From contig JANWID010000348.1 in the NCBI GenBank assembly GCA_025450095.1, forward strand, positions 1 through 7,245: 7,245 bases of DNA, written 5' to 3'. The notes under the pieces are model-generated. The model was not told the DNA's origin. It searched no databases and worked only from the letters and a program-made list of their open reading frames with translations. The DNA comes from Bacteroidia bacterium. GTDB lineage: Bacteria > Bacteroidota > Bacteroidia > AKYH767-A > OLB10. Both the position numbers and the translations under genes were made by a program. Of this stretch, positions 1 to 5,579 are shown piece after piece (within the stretch, counting starts at the first letter, position 1; the number at the start of each line of letters is the position of its first letter).

Positions 1-115
1 GTCAGGGTTAGTCATGGTTTGAAAAAAGTCAGAATTTGGCAGAGTTTGAAAAAAAAGTCATGATTTGTCAGGGTTAGTCATGGTTTGTAAAAAGGTCAGG
101 ATTTGGTATAGTTTG
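1..115 (+). repeat. Left array: 21-bp repeats with A-rich spacers
   Basis: Four related 21-bp units start at 1, 28, 67 and 95, with an extra half unit at 57-66. Units 1-21 and 67-87 are identical. The units at 28 and 95 are diverged but keep GTCAG at the start and GTTTG at the end. Each unit is two decamers (GTCAGGGTTA + GTCATGGTTT) plus a closing G. Units are separated by runs made mostly of A (22-27, 49-56, 88-94), and another follows at 116-120. This array is the inverted counterpart of the one at 586-645. Confidence 0.85.
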
Positions 116-167
116 AAAAAGAAAGAATAAAAATAATTTGTAAAATTGATTTTTTGTATTAATTTTC

Positions 168-184
168 AGTTGAATTTTTCAATT
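168..184 (+). other. Small AT-rich hairpin just upstream of the four-helix-bundle start
   Basis: TTGAA at 170-174 and TTCAA at 178-182 are complementary around a 3-nt T loop. The stem extends by a G-U and an A-U pair to 168/184. It ends about 20 nt before the ATG at 205, so it could affect ribosome access. It is AT-rich and weak and may be chance in such a biased leader. No clean TAnnTTTG promoter is visible between 116 and 204. Confidence 0.3.
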
Positions 185-204
185 AACTTTTAATTTACTT
201 TTCA

Positions 205-594
205 ATGAAACAAAAAAAATCACTTCCGTTAAAGGACCTTGAAGTCTATAAAGCAGCACATGTTATAGGAAAGGAAGTCTGGGAGATTGTATCTGTCTGG
301 AACTTTTTTAACAAAGACACTCTTGGTAAACAATTTGTGAGAGCAGCTGATTCAATTTCATTTAATATCTGCGAAGGTTATGGTCGGTATCATTACAAGG
401 AGAATAAAAACTTCTGTTACTATTCCAGAGGATCGTTATTTGAAACAGCAGAATGTCTCATTAAAGCGAAGGAAAGAGATTTAATTCCTGAATGCGATTA
501 TAAAAGAATTGCAGGAGATGTCAAAAAACTACAAAGTCGTTTAAATAATTATATCGATTCAATAGGAACTCAACACGATTCAGACCAAACATGA
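205..594 (+). CDS. Four-helix-bundle protein, 23S rRNA intervening-sequence (S23/IVP) family
   Basis: This is a 129-aa protein of the family named after ORFs inside 23S rRNA intervening sequences, which is also related to the Avd accessory protein of diversity-generating retroelements. The signature is clear: G41-K-Q-F44-V-R46-A-A followed by S50-I51, N54-I55, E57-G58 and G60-R61, then the R75-G76-S77 turn and E80. Length is typical for the family (about 115-130 aa). Four amphipathic helices are expected at roughly 10-32, 36-60, 65-90 and 97-120. The family is basic and pentameric in known structures and is thought to bind nucleic acid; its cellular role is unknown. The start ATG follows an AT-rich leader without a Shine-Dalgarno site, as is usual in Bacteroidota. 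The last codons (Q128, T129, stop) lie inside the first decamer of the right repeat array. No reverse transcriptase or variable repeat is nearby, so a retroelement role is not supported here. Confidence 0.93.
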   Translation: MKQKKSLPLKDLEVYKAAHVIGKEVWEIVSVWNFFNKDTLGKQFVRAADSISFNICEGYGRYHYKENKNFCYYSRGSLFETAECLIKAKERDLIPECDYKRIAGDVKKLQSRLNNYIDSIGTQHDSDQT

Positions 595-645
595 TAAACC
601 CTGACTAACCTTGACAAATCCTGACTAACCATGACTAGTCCTGAC
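586..645 (-). repeat. Right array: six contiguous decamers, inverted relative to the left array
   Basis: Read on the minus strand from 645 to 586, six decamers follow without gaps: GTCAGGACTA, GTCATGGTTA, GTCAGGATTT, GTCAAGGTTA, GTCAGGGTTT, ATCATGTTTG. They alternate between a GTCAGG type and a GTCATGG/GTCAAGG type, so the true unit is about 20 bp, matching the left array. On the plus strand each decamer carries TGA (592, 602, 612, 622, 632, 642). Because the period is 10, these close all three reading frames within 30 nt. The first decamer contains the stop codon of the four-helix-bundle gene. Confidence 0.85.
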
Positions 646-653
646 TAATTTTT

Positions 654-2330
654 TTACCTAACGAGGGTCTTGTATTTTATCCGATGCGGCCCGGTATCAC
701 CCAAACGTTTTTTCTTGTTCTCTTCATATTCCGAGTATCCACCTTCAAAATAATAAACCTGCGAATCACCTTCGAAAGCGAGCATATGGGTACAAACGCG
801 ATCGAGGAACCACCGGTCGTGGGAAATAATTACCGCGCAACCTGCAAAATTTTCAAGGGCTTCTTCCAATGCACGCAGGGTATTCACGTCGATGTCGTTG
901 GTAGGTTCGTCAAGAAGCAAAACATTCGCTTCCGATTTTAAAGTCATGGCCAGGTGAAGCCGGTTGCGTTCTCCTCCGGAGAGTACACCTGCTTTTTTCC
1001 CCTGGTCGGCACCACTGAAATTGAAGCGGCTTACATAAGCACGTGAATTCAGGGCCCGTCCTCCCAGTTCTATTGTTTCATGACCGCCGGAAATCACTTC
1101 CCATACAGATTTGTTATTGTCAATGCCGTCATGCGACTGATCTACATAACCGATCTTAACGGTTGAGCCTATATTAATTTCACCGGAGTCAGGCTGTTCT
1201 ATTCCCATCATGATCCGGAACAGCGTGGTTTTACCGGCTCCATTCGGACCAATAATTCCAACAATACCGGCAGGAGGCAGGCGCAAGCTTAGATTTTCAA
1301 AAAGCACACGGTCGCCATAAGATTTTGAAATGTTAACGGCTTCGATAACTTCATTTCCCAAACGGGGGCCATTTGGAATAAAGATCTCCAGCTTTTCTTC
1401 TTTTGATTTCACATCCTCACTCATCATTTTTTCATAAGCAGCAAGGCGTGCCTTGCTCTTTGCATGCCGTGCCTTAGGAGCCATGCGCACCCATTCCAGC
1501 TCTCTCTGAAGTGTTTTCTGACGTTTGCCTTCGGTTTTTTCTTCCTGTGCCAGTCGTTTGGATTTCTGGTCCAGCCAGGATGAATAATTACCCTGCCATG
1601 GAATTCCTTCTCCACGATCGAGCTCCAGGATCCATCCTGCAACGTTATCGAGAAAATAACGATCGTGCGTAACTGCTATTACTGTTCCTTTATACCGTTG
1701 CAAATGTTGTTCAAGCCATTCCACCGATTCAGCATCCAGGTGGTTGGTGGGCTCATCCAGTAACAGAATATCAGGTTCCTGCAAAAGCAACCTGCATAGT
1801 GCAATCCTTCTGCGCTCACCACCGGAAAGATTTTTAACAGGAGTATCACCTTCCGGGCAACGCAGCGCATCCATGGCTACTTCAATTTTATTATCGAGCT
1901 CCCATGCACCATGTTGTTCGATTTTGTCCATGAGCACACCCTGACGTTCGATGAGTTTGGTCATCTCGTCATCGCTCATTGGTTCTGAAAACTTATTGTT
2001 AACCTCTTCGTATTCTTTCAGAATATCTGCGATTTCCTTCACCGCTTCCATCACTACTTCTTTCGCGGTTTTCGTATTATCAAGTTCGGGTTCCTGCGAA
2101 AGGTAACCTACGGTATATCCCGGTGAAAAAACTACTTCTCCCTGGTATGACTTTTCTAAACCAGCGATGATCTTCAAAAGGGTGGATTTTCCCGATCCGT
2201 TCAGACCCAGGATTCCTATTTTGGCGCCATAATAAAAGGATAGATAAATGTTTTTAAGTACCTGTTTCTGTGGGGGATAAATCTTGTTGATTCCCACCAT
2301 CGAAAAAATGATTTTTTTGTCGTCCGACAT
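654..2330 (-). CDS. ettA: EttA, energy-dependent translational throttle ABC-F ATPase
   Basis: This is a soluble ABC-F protein that binds the ribosomal E site and gates early elongation according to the ATP/ADP ratio. At 558 aa it is close to E. coli EttA (555 aa) and aligns along its whole length. The first ABC domain has Walker A GLNGSGKST (42-50), signature LSGGE (168-172), Walker B LLLLDEPTNHLD with catalytic E193, and switch H222. The EttA-type arm lies at about 95-140. The inter-domain P-site tRNA-interacting linker (about 240-325) contains the conserved GNYSSW and RELEWVR stretches. The second ABC domain has GPNGAGKTT (361-369), LSGGE (450-454), E475 and H504. Both catalytic glutamates are present, so it should be an active ATPase. 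The C-terminus RIKYK (550-554) matches EttA and rules out closer affinity to Uup, YheS or antibiotic-resistance ABC-F proteins. Start ATG is at 2330. The promoter is about 30 nt upstream; no Shine-Dalgarno site is present. Confidence 0.97.
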   Translation of the reverse strand: MSDDKKIIFSMVGINKIYPPQKQVLKNIYLSFYYGAKIGILGLNGSGKSTLLKIIAGLEKSYQGEVVFSPGYTVGYLSQEPELDNTKTAKEVVMEAVKEIADILKEYEEVNNKFSEPMSDDEMTKLIERQGVLMDKIEQHGAWELDNKIEVAMDALRCPEGDTPVKNLSGGERRRIALCRLLLQEPDILLLDEPTNHLDAESVEWLEQHLQRYKGTVIAVTHDRYFLDNVAGWILELDRGEGIPWQGNYSSWLDQKSKRLAQEEKTEGKRQKTLQRELEWVRMAPKARHAKSKARLAAYEKMMSEDVKSKEEKLEIFIPNGPRLGNEVIEAVNISKSYGDRVLFENLSLRLPPAGIVGIIGPNGAGKTTLFRIMMGIEQPDSGEINIGSTVKIGYVDQSHDGIDNNKSVWEVISGGHETIELGGRALNSRAYVSRFNFSGADQGKKAGVLSGGERNRLHLAMTLKSEANVLLLDEPTNDIDVNTLRALEEALENFAGCAVIISHDRWFLDRVCTHMLAFEGDSQVYYFEGGYSEYEENKKKRLGDTGPHRIKYKTLVR

Positions 2331-2359
2331 CCGTTATGTGTTTTTAAATTTAAGGAGGG

Positions 2360-2391
2360 CAAAGGTAGGGTTTTAATTTCCAACAGGCAAA
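2360..2391 (-). promoter_or_regulatory. Bacteroidota-type promoter for ettA
   Basis: On the minus strand, TTTG (2391-2388) is followed after 20 nt by TACCTTTG (2367-2360). This matches the Bacteroidota primary sigma consensus of a -33 TTTG and a -7 TAnnTTTG. Transcription would start near 2353-2356, giving a leader of about 25 nt before the ATG at 2330. Confidence 0.7.
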
Positions 2392-2427
2392 TTACCAGAG
2401 GATTGCCTCGTCGAGTTGGGAAATAAG

Positions 2428-2435
2428 TATTTTTG
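2428..2435 (+). promoter_or_regulatory. Candidate -7 box for the secreted FG-GAP protein gene
   Basis: TATTTTTG fits TAnnTTTG on the plus strand. The only upstream partner is an imperfect ATTG at 2402-2405 (22-nt spacing). If used, it gives a leader of about 150 nt that contains the hairpin at 2466-2484 and the 30-bp repeats. No better rightward candidate is visible before 2595. Confidence 0.35.
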
Positions 2436-2465
2436 GGAAAATCTGCAAACACTAATCATATGTAA

Positions 2466-2484
2466 GGACAGCATGCTGCTGTCC
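2466..2484 (+). other. Perfect 8-bp hairpin GGACAGCA/TGCTGTCC
   Basis: GGACAGCA (2466-2473) and TGCTGTCC (2477-2484) pair exactly around the 3-nt loop TGC. The right half of the stem belongs to the first copy of the 30-bp tandem repeat; later copies keep TGCTGTC but lack the complementary left half. No T run follows, so it is not an intrinsic terminator. It could be a regulator site, a leader RNA structure or a dispersed palindromic repeat. Confidence 0.6.
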
Positions 2485-2590
2485 GTATTTCTAAAAATCC
2501 ACATGCTGCTGTCCGTATTTATATAAATCCATATGTTGCTGTCTGTATTTCTAATAACCCATATACCACTCTCCCTGCTACTAATAATTA
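2471..2590 (+). repeat. 30-bp tandem repeat, three clear copies and a weak fourth
   Basis: Copies begin at exactly 2471, 2501, 2531 and 2561. Copy 2 matches copy 1 at 27 of 30 positions and copy 3 at 24 of 30. The fourth matches only about 18 of 30 and is a degraded copy at best. The shared core is TGCTGCTGTCCGTATTT followed by an A-rich tail ending in CC. The block ends 4 bp before the start codon at 2595, so the gene's leader is built almost entirely from repeat copies that decay toward the gene. Confidence 0.8.
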
Positions 2591-2594
2591 ATTT

Positions 2595-5462
2595 ATGTTA
2601 AGAAAAATATTTTGCATTATTATTTGTTCATTATTCTTCAGAATATCCGCAGACGCTCAAATCTGTTTCAGTGAAAATGCCATAAATTATTCGCGGCAAA
2701 CAGGTGAAATATTTATGTCGTTCGTCAGTGCCGGATTATTGAATAACGATGCATTTCCAGATGTTGCTTTTTCTGATTTACACTCAGTGTTCTGGAGATA
2801 CGGTGACGGAACGGGAAACTACGTATTGGGCCCACAAGTCATTTTGAACGGCGACGTTGTCGATTTAGATGTGACGGATATGGATTCGGATGGCTACCAG
2901 GATATGGTAGTTGTTGAGAGTTCGTACAAGCTTCATATCTTTTATAATGATGGTACAGGTGTATTTTCAGATTCAATTTATCTTTCTCCAGTATCATTTG
3001 GCGGCTATGGTAAGTTATTGATCGAGGACCTGGATGGTGATAATCTGAAAGATATTATACTCCCTGCCTACGGCCTCAGCGATGTTATTACTTTTAACAA
3101 CAATGGAAGCCGCCAGTTCAATATTGGATCTTTTACAGTACCTTTTAATATAGGTGCTGCGGCGATCGGAAAAATCGACAGTGACACTTTGTTCGATCTC
3201 GTAATCGTGAATGGAATAAATTATGTGCCGTTTTTTGGAAACGGTTCGGGTTTTACCGCCGGGACACCGGTACCAAAACTTTCTCAAATGGAAACAATTG
3301 GAATTGCCGATATGAATAATGATGGCAATTCGGATATCATTTATACAATGGCTTTGTCAGCCAGTGTAGATTATTATAATTCATCAGGGACAATTACATC
3401 AACAACAAACATTGACGTTCAACAGGGAAATCTATGGCATTATGTATCAGCTGATGATATGTTAATTTTTGACTCCGATAATGATAACTACCCGGAAGTG
3501 ATAGTACCTTCCCAATTTAATTACAGTGTGGGTGTTGTAAATAATACCGGGGGTAACCTTTCATTCACTCAGTATGTTGCAGCAATGGGATGTTCCACCG
3601 CGTGCGTGAACGATTATAACCTGGATGGCCTGTATGATATAATTACCGTAGGATGGGGTGTTGCCGATTACTTTTCCATTTTCCGGAATGAATCGGGTGG
3701 TAATTTTCATGGTGATGTATACCTGATTGCCAGGTTTGGTCCTGCCCAGGAGGGGCAAACATTAGCAACAGGAGATGTAAATAGTGACGGTTTTACCGAC
3801 ATACTAACCCATAGTTATGACTCGATCAATGTTATTATGAATGACGGAACAGGTCATTTTTCAGTAGCAGGTTCATTTTATGCGGATATTGCAGTGACAA
3901 CACAAGTTGACGGAACTCCGCTGGCAGCAGCTGACTTTAATAATGACAATAACCTGGATGTGGTTTTCTCCAATGATGCACACCAGGTATTGCTTATGAC
4001 CGGTGACGGAAACGGGAATTTCCAGCCTCCGGTTGTGATTGCACCGTGGATTACTTTTCCATACGCAATTGCTTCAGGGCAATTTAATAATGACACTATT
4101 CCGGATATTGCTTTCGGAATAAATTCCGCCATTTCAATTATGTTGAATAACGGTTCCGGATTATTTTCACAATCGGGTACAATTCCCAACTCAGGGTATG
4201 TTTACGGAATTACAGTCAATGATTTTAATGGTGATGGAGTAGATGATATTGCTTTTATACAAGGTCAGGCAGCTGGTGCTTTGTATATTAATAATGGTTC
4301 CGGAGTTTTCACTTTCGGCGATGGATATAGCACATGCTTAACGGGAGATCTGAATGGTATTTCCAGTGGAGATCTTAATAATGATGGGAACATGGATGTT
4401 GCCATTACAGATTCAGATTGCCAGTTCCCTCCCAGGGTGCGATTGTTTGAAGGTGATGGTACGGGCCAGTTAAATCCCGCTGGTTTCATAAATGTTTTCC
4501 AAACTCCATTACATACCGTTATTACAGACATTAATTTTGACGGCAAAGCGGATGTTGTCACCAACAGCATGACCGGAATAATAACTGTAGCGATAAAAAG
4601 TACTGTAGGCTACAGTACATATCAACTCGCTTCCGGTGCTACTTCACTCACAATTGTCGCTGCCGATTTTAATAATGATAACAAACCGGATCTTGCATAC
4701 GACAATGGTTACAGTACTGATATCGGTGTTGCTTTGAACAATCTGATTAAAATTTATCCTGCAACTCAGATTTCAGCATGTAGCGGAGATTCGGTAATGC
4801 TGTATATTACCGATACTGTTCCCGGATTTGAATGGTGGCCGAATGGTGAAACAAATGATACTATTTATGTGTCGAGCCCGGGTATGTATTTTGTCACTGC
4901 TGATTCCGTCAGCCTGGGTACTTGTTTTGGTTCGACCAGGGCATGGATAACATTTGGTCCTTTGGTTCCAGTAACATTCGATGGGACCAGCAACCCCGAT
5001 ACAACGTGCATCAATCAACCAGTGATTCTGGATGCTTTGCCTCCTGGTGGTGTGTTCTCTGGCTCCGGAGTTACAGGTAATGTTTTTGATCCTGCATCAC
5101 TCATTCCGAACCAGTCATATACGCTTTCATACTCTTATGATTCGTTAGGTTGTATATCCAGTGCTGATTTTAACATTTATGTGGCTGCTTGTGTTGGAAT
5201 CAATGAAGTGGTTGTACATCCTGTAAAAGTGTCTCCCATTCCTGCAAAAGATCAACTTTTCATTGAACAGGAAATCAGTAACGGCTATTCGTGGTGCGAA
5301 TTGTTTACTGCTTATGGTGAACTGGTGATAAAGATACCACTTTACAGAAATAAGGAAATGATTTCAACATCTTCACTTTCTCCCGGAATTTATTTCCTGA
5401 AATTCTCCAATCCGGAAAAAGATATGCAACAACAGGTGAAGAGGATCAGTGTCATCAAATAA
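2595..5462 (+). CDS. Secreted FG-GAP/VCBS-repeat protein with T9SS type A sorting domain
   Basis: This 955-aa protein is probably exported and then attached to or released from the cell surface by the type IX secretion system. Residues 1-21 are a Sec signal peptide (basic K4, hydrophobic core, cleavage likely after ADA at 19-21). Then come 14 acidic loops of the form D-x-N-x-D-G-x-x-D, at about 50, 94, 144, 192, 238, 292, 339, 393, 446, 495, 542, 592, 644 and 690. The spacing is 46-54 residues, as in calcium-binding FG-GAP/VCBS beta-propeller blades. Residues about 720-865 form a Cys-containing Ig-like or linker region. From about 870 to the end is a Por-type sorting domain: VSPIPAKDQLFIE (879-891, usually PNPA-x-D), LFTAYGELV and SLSPGIYFLKF. 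The specific ligand is not predictable; adhesion or matrix binding is typical of such proteins. The start follows an AT-rich leader with no Shine-Dalgarno site. No T9SS machinery gene is in the window. Confidence 0.93.
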   Translation: MLRKIFCIIICSLFFRISADAQICFSENAINYSRQTGEIFMSFVSAGLLNNDAFPDVAFSDLHSVFWRYGDGTGNYVLGPQVILNGDVVDLDVTDMDSDGYQDMVVVESSYKLHIFYNDGTGVFSDSIYLSPVSFGGYGKLLIEDLDGDNLKDIILPAYGLSDVITFNNNGSRQFNIGSFTVPFNIGAAAIGKIDSDTLFDLVIVNGINYVPFFGNGSGFTAGTPVPKLSQMETIGIADMNNDGNSDIIYTMALSASVDYYNSSGTITSTTNIDVQQGNLWHYVSADDMLIFDSDNDNYPEVIVPSQFNYSVGVVNNTGGNLSFTQYVAAMGCSTACVNDYNLDGLYDIITVGWGVADYFSIFRNESGGNFHGDVYLIARFGPAQEGQTLATGDVNSDGFTDILTHSYDSINVIMNDGTGHFSVAGSFYADIAVTTQVDGTPLAAADFNNDNNLDVVFSNDAHQVLLMTGDGNGNFQPPVVIAPWITFPYAIASGQFNNDTIPDIAFGINSAISIMLNNGSGLFSQSGTIPNSGYVYGITVNDFNGDGVDDIAFIQGQAAGALYINNGSGVFTFGDGYSTCLTGDLNGISSGDLNNDGNMDVAITDSDCQFPPRVRLFEGDGTGQLNPAGFINVFQTPLHTVITDINFDGKADVVTNSMTGIITVAIKSTVGYSTYQLASGATSLTIVAADFNNDNKPDLAYDNGYSTDIGVALNNLIKIYPATQISACSGDSVMLYITDTVPGFEWWPNGETNDTIYVSSPGMYFVTADSVSLGTCFGSTRAWITFGPLVPVTFDGTSNPDTTCINQPVILDALPPGGVFSGSGVTGNVFDPASLIPNQSYTLSYSYDSLGCISSADFNIYVAACVGINEVVVHPVKVSPIPAKDQLFIEQEISNGYSWCELFTAYGELVIKIPLYRNKEMISTSSLSPGIYFLKFSNPEKDMQQQVKRISVIK

Positions 5463-5489
5463 AAAACTAATAAACCCTACTGACTGCCT

Positions 5490-5516
5490 TCCCGACGCGC
5501 ACAAAGGCGGTCGGGA
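5490..5516 (+). other. Strong GC-rich intergenic hairpin, no T-run
   Basis: TCCCGAC (5490-5496) pairs with GTCGGGA (5510-5516). Inside it CGC (5498-5500) pairs with GCG (5507-5509), leaving G5497 bulged and ACAAAG as loop, for 10 base pairs in all. It lies 28 nt after the stop of the secreted protein gene, where a terminator would be expected, but the 3' side continues GC-rich rather than into T. It may mark transcript ends or stabilise the 3' end, or be a dispersed repeat. ACTGCC-like words on both sides (about 5477-5488 and 5542-5556) are also repeated. Confidence 0.5.
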
Positions 5517-5579
5517 TTGCGAGGCCGCGTTCGCCAGCCTGCAAACTGCTTACTGCCAACTTTTAACTATTTTTACAAA

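Larger units (their letters stand above)
1..648 (+). other. Putative IVS-like cassette: four-helix-bundle gene between inverted repeat arrays
   Basis: A gene of the 23S rRNA intervening-sequence protein family lies between two repeat arrays of the same degenerate decamer in opposite orientation. Two pairings are visible: 57-87 against 595-625 (27 of 31 complementary) and 1-21 against 625-645 (18 of 21). They are nested, so a transcript of the whole unit could fold into a long interrupted stem with the coding region in the loop. A run of seven T (649-655) follows the right array. In 23S rRNA genes, intervening sequences of this family are also a stem enclosing such an ORF. Here no rRNA sequence is visible on either side; the right neighbour is ettA. 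The left end may continue beyond the window. Mobility is inferred from the architecture only; no target-site duplication or transposase is visible. Confidence 0.6.

Noticed and set aside
1..120. CRISPR array
   Set aside because: The repeats are short (20-21 bp), the gaps are only 6-18 nt of mostly A, and the units are themselves two decamers. No cas gene is present.
205..594. Avd accessory protein of a diversity-generating retroelement
   Set aside because: The fold is related, but no reverse transcriptase, template repeat or variable repeat is visible, and the inverted decamer arrays point to the IVS type.
1..655. True intervening sequence inside a 23S rRNA gene
   Set aside because: No rRNA sequence is recognisable on either side within the window; the right flank is directly ettA.
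684..941. Plus-strand ORF opposite the 3' part of ettA
   Set aside because: It is antisense to a well-conserved gene and its translation shows no recognisable domain.
654..2330. Antibiotic-resistance type ABC-F protein
   Set aside because: Full-length agreement with EttA, including the arm, the linker motifs and the RIKYK tail, makes the housekeeping EttA the better call.
2473..2526. Short hydrophobic leader peptide ORF (17 codons) in the 30-bp repeats
   Set aside because: It arises simply from ATG CTG CTG recurring in the repeat; no ribosome-binding or conservation evidence is available.
5490..5516. Intrinsic terminator after the secreted protein gene
   Set aside because: The stem is good, but no T run follows; the next bases are GC-rich.
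5517..5579. Longer UbiA starting at TTG 5517
   Set aside because: The 21 extra residues are encoded by the GC-rich intergenic element, are not hydrophobic or family-like, and the ATG at 5580 gives the normal family N-terminus.
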